A DNA stretch of 64,000 bases from Strigops habroptila (lineage: Eukaryota; Chordata; Aves; Psittaciformes; Psittacidae), in the NCBI RefSeq assembly GCF_004027225.2, contig NC_044282.2:73914287-73978286 (forward strand), in the 5' to 3' direction. Numbering within the stretch: position 1 is the first letter of the stretch; each line of letters begins with the position of its first letter. The translations under genes and the position numbers were made by a program. The notes beneath the pieces were generated by a model. That model worked only from the letters and a program-made list of their open reading frames with translations, was not told the origin of the DNA and did not search any database. Below, one piece after another: positions 1 through 12,652 of this stretch.

Positions 1-49
1 GCATTATAAGGCTTATACAATAGCACTGAGGGAGGTGGTACTTCCAGTC

Positions 50-277
50 TACTTAGCACTGGTGAGACATCTGGAGTGCTGGGTCCAGTTTTGGGCTTCC
101 CAGATGGAGATGGATATACTGGAATGAGCCCACGAAGGCCATCAGGATGGCCAGGGGCTGGAGCACGAGGCCCATGTATCTCCCCAGAGGTGCCCAGTGA
201 AAGGACAAGCAACAAATGGGAACGCTGGGCAGATATAAGGAAAACTTCTTCACGATGAGGATGATCCAACAGCATCA
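50..277 (+). mobile_element. CR1 LINE fragment, sense
   Basis: The segment follows the CR1 3' region in the sense direction. It has a 'ggtgagacatctggagtgct' start, a 'gtccagttttgggcttccca' block, and a degraded 'ataaggaaaacttcttcac' block near the end. It diverges more than the other copies in the window, so it is probably an older insertion. No CR1 protein frame is intact. The 3' terminal repeat is missing, so the copy is truncated on both sides. Confidence 0.75.
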
Positions 278-3200
278 AACCCAGAGCAAGGGGTGCCCAG
301 CACACAGGGATGAACCCTGCACATCTGCAGACCCAAGAGGCTGGTCCACACGGCTCCTCGCTGGCACTCAGCCGCAGGCACATGCCAGGACCAGCGGCAA
401 CAGCTTCCCCTGCAGATGATTACAAGCCACTCCTATCCTGTTGACTTGTTATGAATTGTTTCAGCATGTTTTCCAAAGCCTGATTAAACCGTGGTAACAG
501 CTCATCTGTTCACAAGAGGCTTGTCAAGGTCCTCAGGTGCCTGACCCCTTTCCTCTGCCGTCACGTGCGGTCAGGCCCTGATGTGTAATCACCAGCCAGA
601 CCTACTCTGTTGGACAGCTTAATTACAGCCACATGCAACTGGGGTCAATGCAGGATTTAGAGACTGAACTCCAGGTAACTATGGCATAATTTATGATTAC
701 AGAAATACACCACTGCCTTCCTGCCTTTCTCCCTGCACATGGCTGCCAAACACGTGCGGTGCATCAAGCCCAAAGAGCCCTTTCCAAGCAGGCAAAGGAT
801 GGTGGCAGCTCTGCTTTGCCACATCGAACCGTCGGGCTGGGGACAAGCTGGCCAGGCTCTCCCCGTGGGTCTCACCAGGGGTGTACCTGAACTATGGGGA
901 CTGCTGGCCCTTCTTGATGGTCTTGGATACAGAGTGGCTATTTTCCTGTACAGAAACAAACAGTAATTTGCTCATTATGTAGCTTTGCCCTTCTAGTGAA
1001 GCCATCTCGGAGCATATCACCTGCAACATCTATTTTATTTCTCCCCAAATGCAATTAATGGGATTTATGGAGACAAGCTTTAATCATTCATCATTATTTT
1101 AACTTTTCTCCCCCTTTTAAAGCTATTAGCGAAACAAGATGAACATTTTAACAAAAATTTCTAGCTATAATTAATCAGTGGAGGCAAAATCTTTTGTTTA
1201 ACAGGTACATATAATTTGTTTGCTGTGATTGAATGAGGAAGCTTTGGAATAGTCTTAGCTACAGGTTACCTCATCTGGACATGAGGTGCTCTACCTGTCT
1301 GTGGGGAGCAGACTATCCCAAAGGAGAATGTTTTACTTTGGAATCACTCATTTAGATGCCACTGAATGCAAAGATAGAGATAACCATCTTGGTCACAGGC
1401 CTTTTTGCTTTTGATTTTACTTTGGTTTCTCCTTTTAACTGTTTGGTACCAGTACCCTGATGAGGAATGCTGAGAAACTGTTTTGGGAGCTGTACCAAGA
1501 GAAATACGCTGCCTCTGGGGCAAAGCAGAGAACAGTCTTTGCTCAGGAGAGTGCCAGATTGCATCTGCAACACCCTCTCAGTGCACCACGCACCAGACCA
1601 TAATCTAACCTACGTCCTGTTTCTGTCAGTGACCTTCAAATAAAGCCTGGTGTGTGCAGATGTTCACTTGCACGGAGACCCACAGAGCACGTGTGAGCAC
1701 TTCAGCAAAAGGGAGGCTGTACCATGCTACGTATTAATCCTGTCAACTAGGAAACGAATAGTATATATTATTCTCTTACTATATGGTGCGTAAGTTCAGT
1801 AGCAGCTCTTAATTCATGCATCATTTTGAAAGGCTCAATAGCTATGATATGTGATGTGCTTTTTTCTTTTCCTCCCAAGTGTTTTCAGCATTAAAAGGCA
1901 TCTAACATATGCTCTCCTCCCAGCCCTAGAGACCAGTGGCCGTTTAAGGCTGCCAGCAGTCCTGCCAGCGAGGCACAGTGCCCTGATGCAGCAGGGTGAC
2001 ATTGTGTGCACCAACAAACTAACATCTCTGCAGGGACCTGATGGACAGTGGTGCAGGGAGGCAGCTAAGCAAGGGCGGAGGGAATCGTGGTTCAGAGAGG
2101 CAGAAACTGAACTACAAATCCTGTGATGTAGAGGTCCTCACGCTATTTGTGATCTCTTGTTCCCTGCTAGATGTCCTTGTAGATGGGACCACCCAGAGCA
2201 GAAGGCCTTCAAGAAGCAGTTTTTGCAGTTAGGCATATTCAAAGCTTGATGTAAAAGAAAGCTAAACCTAAGAGAGCAATCATTAGGAGCCATTACACAA
2301 CGGTAAGAAGCAGCCTTCAACCTCAGCCAGTTCCTACTCCCATCCTCCTGCAAGCTTGGCTGCACATACTCACAAGTTCATCATTGCTCCCCTTTTCTGC
2401 TGTGCGCCACAACCATGCAGCCTTAACATCAGTGACCCCATTCCTGCTGCTCAAGTGTGGAAGGCAGTTAACCTTGCTTCTGGCATTCAGTATCACAGCT
2501 TCTTGCCACTTTGGTTTTATTTGTCCATGACTATAAATGCTAATATTCAGCTAAGCTGCTCTGAGACACCACTTGCATGCAGCAGGAGGAAAGCACAGGA
2601 GGAAAATAAACCCTGCAGTTAGTGTTTGGTAGGCTATTGGCAGCGCAAAGTGAGCACAAAGTGCCCAAGTGACACATTCAAGCCCCAAAATACCTGGTGC
2701 AAAATCTTTAGCGAGAAGCCAAAGGGATGCTGCAAAATGGCCATAACAAAAGGCTTAAAAAATAAATACCAAGAGGAAGCGTGAAAGTCACAACAGAAAG
2801 AATGCACTGCTTTAACATCAGTGTAAGTGAGAACACACAAGAATGCTTGTAAAGAAGGCTTTAAAATGAGTTTCATAATCTGCTCTGATTGAAGGAAAGG
2901 CCTTATTCAGGACCTCACTCATCTTGCGCTTAATTGTAAGCACATGTTGGGGTTCCAGCCTGGAGCAAGGGGTTAATTCGGCAATTATTTCACAGGATCA
3001 CAACTTCACTTTTGTTTCCCTAGGAAATGCAGTGTTATTGCAAAGCCCATCCAGACATGCTATTTCATAATTAATACTAAATAAAAAGTGAATTCTCCCC
3101 TTTGTCTAAATAGTTTGCTTTGGCTCAGCTAGGAGCAGCAATTAGCAAGACAGCCTCCCTGAACGTATTTGATCTGCTACAGGGTTTCCTGCTGCGTATC

Positions 3201-6200
3201 AGAAGAACAAACCTGATTTCACACAATCCGTGGGGTTTATGTTGGCTGGATGTGCTATAATCAAGATGATCTTCCCCCCACCTCCCAAGGGCTTTGTTTA
3301 TGTGCTTGTGGGTTTTTTGTGGAGACACACGCACCTCATTTAGCAGTTCTGTTGATTTACACTTCTGCTCTTTACTGCTTCCCTTTGTAGCATTGGCTGG
3401 CTGTAGTTTGGTGCAGAAATTGGGCCCCGTTATCATTTGTGCTATAGGTTTTAGTAGCAGGAGTAGAGGAACAGTTCCCATGGAAACGTTGCCATGTTTC
3501 ATGGTGTGCTTTTCCTGGGATTTTCGGGGTTGTGCAGGGTGGGCTCTGGGGTGTTCGGGGCCTTTCTAAATGGGCACCTGCAGCAGTCTGTGAGCACTTC
3601 CCTGCAGCGGCGGGAGGAGGAGAATGTATTTTTAGGCTGTGTATTTCCTCTCTGATGAGCTCTAATGCCTGTGAAAACAGAGGAGCTTGACGGCCCCGTG
3701 CCACAGCCTGATGTTCAGGCCAATTCCCACCGCTCTGACAACAAAATGGATCCTATGTTGAAAGGCCACCTCAAACCCCCCCCAGAGTGTTTTCCTTTCG
3801 CTCTCTGACCTTTGTGCTCAAGCCATCAGCGATGCTACAGCTTAACAGGGCTCAGCACGCTTGCCTCAGCCAAGATGTCCTTGAGTCACCAGGGACTTCC
3901 AAAGCTTCCTGGAAAAACCATGACATCAATCCCCTCCTGCTCCACAGCTGAGGTGTTCAGGCCCAGGGAACGCTACTGCTCATGGCCAACCCTGTCCCCT
4001 GGCATTTTATAAAGAGCAACGCTGAAAAAAACAACCAAGAAACAACAAATCACATGTGAAAGCATTAAAACACCTTCTTTGTCACACAGCCTTTCTCTCA
4101 GGCCTCTCTGATTCCACACACACAGGTGGGTTGCATAGAAAAGGAGCTGTACCATTAGTCACCTAAACACTGCAAGAAGATGCACCTGCAGCCTGGATCC
4201 TGGCAAGAAAGGACCCCATTCCCCTTCCCTTTGTCCTCTTCATTTCCAGAGCCTGGGGATGGGTTCCCAGTGTTATTTTTTCCTTTACTTTTTCATCTGA
4301 AGACTTATAAATAAATTATTTTAAAATTTACTTCAACCTATTCACAGTAGTTGGGAAAAACCCACCCAAGAAACTTCAAACTTCAGGGCCATGGCCACTG
4401 CATTGAAGAGAGAATTCTAACGGATTTTTATGCAAGTGGAAAGTAATTATCATGGTCTAAAAAACACATTAAATAATTCATTATTATTATTTTGGCACTT
4501 CTTTGTGAACCAGGTGTTCAGGAAGCTGTTTCAGATGGAAGCAGCAATGAAATCCCTGAGGTCCTTCCCCACCAGCTGGTAGCATGAGAAGAACCACTAA
4601 TGCCTGAGCTGGAGCCACCCAGAGCCTGGCTCCGGTATGGCCAGCAAAGACATGCTATCAATATCAAAAGATATTGTTTTATTTAATACGATGTAGTTTT
4701 ATTGTATTTTCAGCTATAGTTTATTTAATTTTCATCGTTCCCCATGAATATTTCTCAGTTTTCTAATTACTCTCATGGAAGTGTCTGAGCTTTCCCAGTT
4801 TAGAAAGATTCACGTCAGGTTTGTGTCTCTGGTCCGTGTTATCTCTTAAGCTTTTGAAACACGATAATATTATTTTTTAATTTACTTATTTATTTATAAA
4901 ACTATTCAAAATTACTTATTATTTATTTATAAGACTATTTAAAACTTTATTTTCATTCACACTACCCATTTTGGGTTGCCTGACCTTCCACCAAAGTCAG
5001 CAGGAGTGCTCAGGAGCATCCCATGTAGTCTTAGTAAGCCTTCCCCTCCTCTCTGATCTTTTCGAAAAGCCAAAAGTATTTGGCTTTTCATAACAACTGA
5101 AGTTTCTTTTCCACATATTGAAAATCTCAGCCACACCATGCTATTTCTGGGATAAATGAAAACCATGAAGAGTCTGGAGTCAGCAAGGAGGAGGGGAGAG
5201 AGGTTCTTTTTAAACAAAGAAAAACGAGAAAGAGGAAAGAGAAAAGAGAGGAAAAAGTCATTACTAGGAGGAAGGTTACTTGTCCTTTCTTCCTTTTGCA
5301 GTTTCTCCTTCCCCCTCACTCCCAATAATCAGATGTGATTTGCCAGCTCTGGCAAACGCTGTCCCATTATTCACCCCTGGGCATTAACTGCATGTGCTGG
5401 AATGTACCATAACCATGAGGCAGCCCAGCCAATGCCTGTTTGCTTGTTGATTAAATCTTGCAGAAACTCTATTTATTCACCCCAGGCAGAGCTGCTGTCG
5501 GGTCAGCTGTTCTTACCTTCAGGTTTGGATGACCAGAGTCGCTGAGCTAGTTGCTGGCTGGGGGACGTGCATGGCTGGGGTCCCTGTGTACATGGTTCAC
5601 CCAAGCCTGGAAAACACAAGTGTGGAGATATAAGGAGGTCTTGGCATTATATACCCGGCAGCTGCATTTGCAAGTCTGTTCTGCAGCAATTCAAAATCAA
5701 GGACAGTCTCATCAAGATTTTTCTTGAAAGTGGGGAAAAAAAGAGGCTGAGCCACTTTCTTCAGTATCAAACTGGTGAGATCAGCATAAAGAATTCACCC
5801 CAGAGACTTATTTCCAAACCATATAAAGAATTAAATGAAGCAGTGCCCTGGCAGGAGTGGGATTCAGTGGGGATGTACCCGGCAGTGACACAGAAAGCCT
5901 GAGGGACATTTGGTGTTTCAGAGGTTCAGGCAGCACAAAGGAGCATGGGGCCGGGTGCCGCAGGGGCTGTTTGGGGTGGCTGTGCTCAGAGCGTTCCAAA
6001 GGGCTTTGTGCCGTGTCCATAAACATGTCCATCAACTGCAACCCTTGGGGAACGGGCTCCATTGGAACCATTCACTTGCTGGAAAACAAACTGCCATTCT
6101 TTACCTCCTAATCCTTCAGCAGAGCAGCTTTTCTCCACTCCAGAATGTGAAATCCACCACTACATCTGCTGTGCAAGAGCTATTTAAAATTCACTCACAT

Positions 6201-6562
6201 CGTGAACTTTAGAGCTCATTGATGCTCAGTTCAGAAGCTGGGAATGGCCCTGTAACAACATGTGCAGATTTTCAACTGAAGCAGAATTATGCTAAAAACA
6301 ACTGAACAAGAAGTTCATGAGGCTTGGCAAGATTCTGTTTTACTGAAGAACACCTAACCATGTGGGAAGAGAGCAAGACAGATGAAGGTGAAGGTCCATA
6401 ACTACTACAGCAGTTTTTATTCATTAGCACAGAGACATATCACCAGGCTACAGGACCCTCAAGAGCACTGTCCCTCTTTGTCCCCACACCACCCACTTTC
6501 TCCTCTTAGTAAGCCACATTTTCAGGACCCCCACAAGATTTAATCATTGAGTAACTGACTGC
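278..6562. other. Intergenic sequence downstream of the minus-strand gene
   Basis: I see no exon chain, RNA gene or clear mobile element here. The stretch is mixed-composition sequence with A+T-rich patches, for example 4480-4495 and 4680-4945. ORFs such as the plus-strand frame at 5567-5902 (111 codons) and the minus-strand frame at 4957-5325 (122 codons) have no recognisable domains and no supporting splice or promoter context. I treat them as chance frames. Confidence 0.5.
4875..4945. repeat. Imperfect tandem A+T repeat
   Basis: Two adjacent units of about 32 bases share the pattern acttatttatttataa followed by actatt(c/t)aaaa. They differ by a few substitutions and a small indel. This is a local tandem duplication in A+T-rich DNA. 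Confidence 0.6.
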
Positions 6563-6716
6563 TTTGTGTTGGAAGGGACATTAAAGCTCATCTAGTTCCA
6601 ACCCCCTGCCACGGGCAGGGACACCTTCCACGAGAGCAGGTTGCTCCAAGCCCCTGTGTCCAACCTGGCCTTGAACACTGACAGGGATGGGGCAGCCACA
6701 GCTTCTCTGGGCAACA
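6563..6716 (-). mobile_element. CR1 LINE 3' fragment, antisense
   Basis: The plus strand carries the reverse complement of the CR1 3' body: 'gtgttggaagggac', 'gcagggacaccttcca' and 'gttgctccaagcccctgtgt', ending within 'gccacagcttctctggg'. The 3' octamer tail is lost. It is a short 5'-truncated copy. Confidence 0.85.
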
Positions 6717-7152
6717 AAGAACAATATATTAGCTTCACGATATTGATTGTAATAAGTTTGGGTTTTTCACAGAAAATTCAGTTTTCTGCTCGCCAGCACA
6801 AGCAGCGATAGGCAGCCCTTTCACAGCACCTTCCCCTCACCTCTGCAGCCCATGGAGGGGGGATGAGGGAGCTGGTCCAGGGGCATCCAGAGATGTGTTG
6901 GGCACAGGAGGCCCCTGACACACAGCAGGACACAACCAGCCTCCCCAGTACCCCCCAACATGCCTGTGTCTCTTACCTGAGCGAAACGGCTGCGGGAGCT
7001 CCACGTCGCCTCACCCTTGCCCCAGAGCCTCTCTGTGCAAGAAGCAGGGAGGAAAACCAGGAAAACCCAGCACATGTGCCTGGGGCTGCAGCAGAGCTGG
7101 GGACTTAACACCTTCCCTGGGGCATGGAGCTGGTGGCTACCTGGAGCTGCTG

Positions 7153-7258
7153 CATAGAATCATAGAATCATAGAATCAATGAGGTTGGAAAAGACCTTTA
7201 AGATCATCAAGTCCAACCATTACCCCAGGACTGCCAAGGCCACCACTAACCCATGTCC
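7153..7258 (-). mobile_element. CR1 LINE 3' end, antisense, second subfamily
   Basis: Three tandem copies of the terminal repeat (catagaat) are followed by 'gaggttggaaaagaccttta' and 'gatcatcaagtccaacc'. This 3' end differs from the 'gtttgggttggaagggacc' type that dominates the window and matches the copies at 18472, 34550, 50526 and 50965. The copy is strongly 5'-truncated and ends near 'taacccatg'. Confidence 0.85.
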
Positions 7259-7489
7259 CTGGCTCCCCACTCTCCATACATCATACATACAGCACCTACC
7301 TCCTTTAGCATAAAAGACAGAAGCAAGTCCACAGATCTGGGATGTTTTTAAAGATACCTGGAGAGAAAGTGAACAAAACCCCACAACGTGCAGCTCATTT
7401 CTCAACCAAGCAGGAAACCTTTCAAACGGCTCCTTCCAAGCAAACCTCATGTAAGGCCAAGCACCTCGTGGCTTCAGTCATTAAAGGAG

Positions 7490-9452
7490 AGCAAACAGTG
7501 TGAGATGGTATAATTTATTACCATTGCTAACTGAACACAGATACTTGATACCCAATCGTATGCAGAACTGTAAAAAAATAGTTTTAATACAGTATCAAAA
7601 TTTACACAAGTGTCGTGTCAAAAGACCAGTGTCCCTCAGGTTAGCCCCTGCACATCCATCCTGCAGGTACAAGTACGGGTTTTACATCGTTTCATACATA
7701 CATATAGATAGATATAGGAATACAACAATTGTAGTTTAACTATGCAAACAATATGTATGGGAGAAAACAACATGTAAAGATAACAGACAGCTGTTTGGGC
7801 TGGGTTATATATATATATCTATAAGAACTGATACAAGAGTGCAATGTTTCAAAATGGAAGGCCGGATTCTGCATTTCCAACTCAAGGAGAAGGAGTGAAG
7901 AGGAGTTTTGCCCGAGAAAGCAATGCTGGATCAGAGGCCTTACATCGAATGGTACCAAGTAAAACTAACAACAGAAACCAGTAGAATTACTGCTGCAAAT
8001 TAACACACTGTTTTTCTGAAGACAATTAGCAGATTTACACCATAGTCCTAGATAACAAAAGATTGTACAGCAACCCAGCTACATTCCACTGCAGGTAGCC
8101 CACGAATACAGCATGTTGCAAGCTCAGAGAAAACACAGGTTCTGCCTTTGGCTCAAATCTTAGTAACCAAGAACAAACCAGAAACCCAGGAATTGTTGCA
8201 TTCCTATTTTTCATGTTTAACTTTTATTAGTCTTTTTGATGCTCAGCTATAGTAAAAAGTTCAGCAACAGCATTCAGTCACAAGCCTGTTGCACATTCAT
8301 ACATGAAACTATCGTTGCTTTTAGATATACACAAAATACCTATTCGTTGCAATTCATTACACACAACTAGTATCATACACATAGATAAAAATAAACTAAG
8401 CACATCTAGGGCGCCGTCTGGTCAAATCTCAGGCAATCTGAACAAGAGCTTTCTGCCTCATAGTAATGAAAGACATGCTCTGAGTATAATAAAACCTTTT
8501 TCTTTGAAACAACGCTACAGTTGGCAAGAAAAGCTTTTGTTTTATATATAATGCAGTGCAATCTTTTAGATCCTTATAGACTCTTGTTAAATAAACCAGC
8601 GTGTCTCTAAATTAAACAGTAGAAATTAGCATCCTGACAATTGGAAAATACTCTCCAGAAAAACACTCTGATTTGAGACCTGTAATAGCAATCCCTAAGT
8701 ATTCTGTTCATTAAAGGGCTGCGAACATCCTACACGTCTTCAGAAGATGTGCATCAAAGTGAATCGAAAAGAAAGCTATCGTTACTTTCATTTAGAAAGA
8801 AATTGTGTTTCACTACAAGGACTGTAGTTATGCTACACTACTGGCTGTTTAGGAGACTTGATGGTCTTTTAGCACCTCCAAAGGCAGGTATTCTACCAAA
8901 GCAAAAGAACAAAAAAATCACCTGGAAGTTGCCTAAGCACCATTAACTGATACTTTACAGACTGCAGGGTGCGTTACTAAGAGGTGACTTTCTCATAACT
9001 GCGGAGACCAAAGGCACAGTTTATCAATGTCTCTCCAGTCTGGTGAAAAACCTCCATTAAATCCAGTGGCAAATTCATTCAGATTTCACTAAAGATTCAC
9101 TGTAACTAAGCAAAAGAAAACTTATATCATGTAACTCCTGCAGAATCCCGATTATCTTTGAGTTAGGGTGGGAATACCTCAGTGCTCCTACATGTGGTGT
9201 GTTGGCAGACGAGGCAGCAGCAGCGTTGCAGTAGCCAGTATACCCAGACAGCAGCACTCAGGGGACACGGACACCACCACGGCTCCTCTGGGAGACCTCT
9301 GGGAGAATCCCAACCAGTTTCTAACCGAGTCTCTTGCAGTGCATACAGACACCCTGTCATCAGCTGGAAGTTGCTGTGGACACAGCCAGTTCTTTCGCTC
9401 TCATGGCAGTTCAAACTCCTTCTCTTCACCGAGAGGACTTGCTCAGGGCCTT
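7490..9452 (-). other. 3' untranslated region of the minus-strand gene
   Basis: This is non-coding sequence following the stop codon at 9453-9455 of the terminal exon. It is A+T-rich on the minus strand and free of CR1 copies. It ends near an AATAAA signal (plus-strand tttatt at 7514-7519), which would place cleavage at about 7484-7504. Another AATAAA (plus-strand ttttatt near 8222) could give a shorter isoform. At about 1.95 kb the length is ordinary for a vertebrate last exon. The 3' boundary is inferred from the signal only. Confidence 0.5.
7514..7519 (-). terminator. Candidate polyadenylation signal AATAAA
   Basis: The minus strand reads AATAAA at the distal end of the A+T-rich 3' UTR. 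It is the last such signal before the sequence character changes and the CR1 copy at 7153 begins. The assignment is inferential. Confidence 0.4.
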
Positions 9453-9542
9453 TTACATAGGTCCTTTATACTGATTTCCTGACAAATGTTGTCTAATTCC
9501 AGGGCACGACCCTGCAGCATCTCCAAGTTTCCTCCACACAAC
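9453..9542 (-). CDS. Terminal coding exon of an unidentified split gene (C-terminal tail)
   Basis: The minus strand has a strong acceptor, 'catccctccctttag', ending at 9543, with a long pyrimidine tract. Read in phase 0, which is the phase supplied by the upstream exons, the exon gives 29 codons and TAA at 9453-9455. The tail starts VVWRKLGDAAG and ends IRQHLSGNQYKGPM. It looks like a conserved C-terminal motif with mixed charged and hydrophobic residues and a GP-M end. Two other phases are also open for a while: phase 2 gives a coil-like tail with LEMLQGRALELDN and a stop at 9443, and phase 1 stops sooner. The choice therefore rests on phase 0 leaving the exon at 16923-16988. I do not recognise the gene. 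A further exon of a multiple of three bases may lie between these two. Confidence 0.6.
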   Translation of the reverse strand, partial: VVWRKLGDAAGSCPGIRQHLSGNQYKGPM

Positions 9543-11836
9543 CTAAAGGGAGGGATGGAAGAGATGTGGTTATCACCAGTTCAGATGTACCATTGTTCAT
9601 ACAGACATGCATCTGGAAACGCCACGCGTTCGTTGCGCAGACCATGCAGCACAGGTAAGGACACAGGGGAGGGCCACACAACAGGAGAAGAGGGTATTTC
9701 TCAAGGGGTACAACATTCCTTCTGAACACAGAAAGCACATGCTTCTAGGAAAAAATGGTTAAAAACAGAGACAGATGAACTGGCACGTGCATCACCAGGG
9801 TGTTTTATGCTTCAGGTACAAGACTGAGGGCATTTACAGGCCTCAACTGAAACTGTTCAACACATCTCTTGCAGAATGCAGTTCAGAAGCACGAAGCTCA
9901 GTCCAAAGGAGCCTAAACACTTCCAGTTTCAAAAGCACAGAGCAGTTCTCCTCTTTTCCAAAGAATTTACTTGTTCTCTTACAATCAAGCAAGGCATTAA
10001 AAGTGTTGATTTCATTTGTTCTTCCTTGAGATCAGCGGAAGTGTGCATGTAGTCACTGTTCTACACATGCTTGTGTGTTTTGCTGAACCAGAGCAAAATC
10101 TGCAATTCAGTAGAAGTGAGTGATTTATTTCTTTGTGTGGACAATACATTATAAAGGTTTCCTTCCTCAGGCTCACATCTACTCCCATTCATGACGGTAT
10201 AACACCCATGTTACAATTATGGAGTTAGAAATGCAGAGAAGTTATACCCCCCCAAATTAGGAAAGTATATAAAGGTGGACTGATTATAAGCAGGAGAACC
10301 AGCAGCTTGTGTTGTGTCACTGAGCATCTCTTCCAGGGACCACCAAAACCAAGAGTGGCGATTACCACCAACACTGTGTGTTGCAGCTTAAGATTATTTT
10401 TGTTTAATAAGTATCAACTAGCAACCAGCTAAAGCAGAACTGCTGCTAAACCCTCATTAATCTCTGGACCAACAGCCGTATGATTGTCAGGAAAGGCAAA
10501 AACTGTTTGTCATTATCTATTATTTGTATTTTAACAGTGCCTAAAGCCCAGGAGCAAAAAGATTGCATTAGCTGGAACTGAATAAACACAAAGCAGCTGG
10601 ATCCTGGGAAGTTGACATCCTGAAAAGACAGTTCCTACAGCTGATGAGCAAAGGCAGAACAACCCCAAGGTCCTACTGTTATTCTGTGCAGGAGAGGGAA
10701 AATAACCCAGTTCCTCTGAGCCTTTGCTGAAGAAAACCTGAGTGTAAGCATGAAAACCAGAAATACTCCAAGGCTGAAAGCAATGACTACAGTCTCACTA
10801 CACAGGACCAAATGAATTAAAGTCCTTTAAAGGAACTGTCTTTAATTCTAATGGGTGGGCACAACCCAAACCCTGCAAACTTTCCATATGACCAGCATCT
10901 TACAGCCTAAAATCAGAAGTTACCATCACAAAAATGTCTTTTAGCCATGTTTGATGTGTTGTGAAACATTTTGCTATGATGAAAGCACAAAAAATGGCTT
11001 TTCAGTGAAGCCTCCTGCATCAGCTGTCTATGGAAGTGCCATTGGAAATGGCTGAGGGCTGGATCTGATGAGGTTCCAACCTTTGGTTGCTGATTTTCCT
11101 AACTTAGTATTATCAAAAGGAAAGGTCTCTTGGATAGCTTTGTGAGGAGGCACACTATACCTACACATTGATTTCAACAACTTTCCTGGTCAATAAACAT
11201 TAGACAATATTTACCAAGCAGCTAATGCTGACACAATAATAAACTAAAAGGTGACACTTCCCAAAGTCCTTTATCTCCAGCTGAACAAATGACCCTGATT
11301 GCAAGGAGAGGACAAACACACACCAGACAGCCCTGGAAAGCCAACAGCCTCAGCAGAATTGCTCAGGTGGGTCAGAAGCAATACTCATGCCTTTTTGATG
11401 GGTGGGAAATGAAGAAATCTGTATCAGCAACCACTTCTGCTTGCACACACAGTGCAACAGATACCTGAGTCTTGAAGGCATCACAGGAATTTTATTAACA
11501 CAGGATGATATAGGCTAAATTTCTATAGATTTATCACCAAACTCTCCTTTTGTGCTGGTATGTGTGCAGTTCTTGGCACAGTCATGGTAGCTGTACATGA
11601 TATCAGTTCACTAGTTCAACACCGACCTGTCACAAGCAGCACTAAGGGAATTACTTTGCATTTACAAGCACTGAAAAGAAAATATAATGTTTAAGCATTC
11701 CTGAATGTGTTTTAAATAGTTATGACAAATAGCCCAGTGCCACAAGCTTCACTCAGATTTCCAGCAGAATCCTTGGCTGAATAAAGGACAGTTGTAAGGT
11801 TCATGATACAGTCATGGCAATTCATTTCTAGCTCAC

Positions 11837-11905
11837 TTCTAACACACCAGAGTAAAAGGATGGGGAAATCTTCTCCCTGGAAGCCAGGAGAAACCTGAAC
11901 TCCAG
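11837..11905 (-). CDS. Possible additional exon, phase 0 to phase 0
   Basis: The minus strand has an excellent acceptor ('gctgctctcacctgcag'). A fully open 69-base segment of 23 codons follows (starts LEFRFLLASREK, ends SFYSGVLE), then a donor A|GTGAGC. Length and phase would let it sit between the exon at 16923-16988 and the terminal exon without changing the frame. The peptide has no recognisable motif and a second phase is also open, so it may be a decoy or an alternatively used exon. Confidence 0.3.
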
Positions 11906-12199
11906 CTGCAGGTGAGAGCAGCTACATCGCCTGACAGCTGGGGTAGCACTTGAGGCCAGTGGCACTTCATGTGCAGCATGAAGTATTCCTGGAGAACTCT
12001 GGGCTCCCTCTTTCGCAGCTACCCCGCCAATCCCATAGGGTATAAACCATCTTACTTTTGGTTCCCAGCCCAGGTGAGCCTGCTGCAGCCTTGTGAACAA
12101 AACTTACCAGTAATCTGAGGAAAGTCATGAAGAGCACCCCTCCAGACTTGGTCCAAACATTCCTGGGCTTTGAAATGCTCCATGCTCACTAATACATAC

Positions 12200-12652
12200 G
12201 ATGGTTTGGGTTGGAAAGGACTTCAAAGCTCATCCAGTTCCAACCCCTCTGCCATAGGCAGGGACACCTTCCACTAGCGCAGGTTGCTCCAAGCCCCTGT
12301 GTCCAACCTGGCCTTGAACACTGCCAGGGATGGGGCAGCCACAGCTTCTCTGGGAAAAGTCTGTGCCAGCGCCTCAGCACCCTCACAGGGAAGAGCTTCT
12401 GCCTCAGAGCTCATCTCAGTCTCCCCTCTGGCAGGTTAAAGCCATTCCCCTTGGCCTGTCCCTACAGGCCCTTGCCCAAAGCCCCTCTCCAGGTTTGCTG
12501 GAGCCCCTTTAGGCACTGGAGCTGCTCTAAGGTGTCCGCTTCAGGAGCCTTCTCTTCTCCAGGCTGCCCCAGCCCAGCTCTCTCAGCCTGGCTCCAGAGC
12601 AGAGCTGCTCCAGCCCTCGCAGCAGCTCCGGGGCCTCCTCTGGACTTGCTCC
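12200..12652 (-). mobile_element. CR1 LINE 3' fragment, antisense
   Basis: This long copy on the minus strand runs from 'atggtttgggttggaaagga', through 'gccacagcttctctgggaaa' and 'cagcaccctcacagg', to the upstream block 'gggcctcctctggacttgct'. The terminal octamer repeat is nearly absent. Its 3' end abuts a candidate minus-strand exon at 12106-12186, and the CR1 sequence would supply that exon's pyrimidine tract. Confidence 0.9.

Noticed and set aside
5567..5902. Plus-strand frame of 111 codons
   Set aside because: Some charged, protein-like stretches, but no family resemblance and no flanking gene signals.
7805..7822. Short TA run within the 3' UTR
   Set aside because: Too short to be called a microsatellite of interest.
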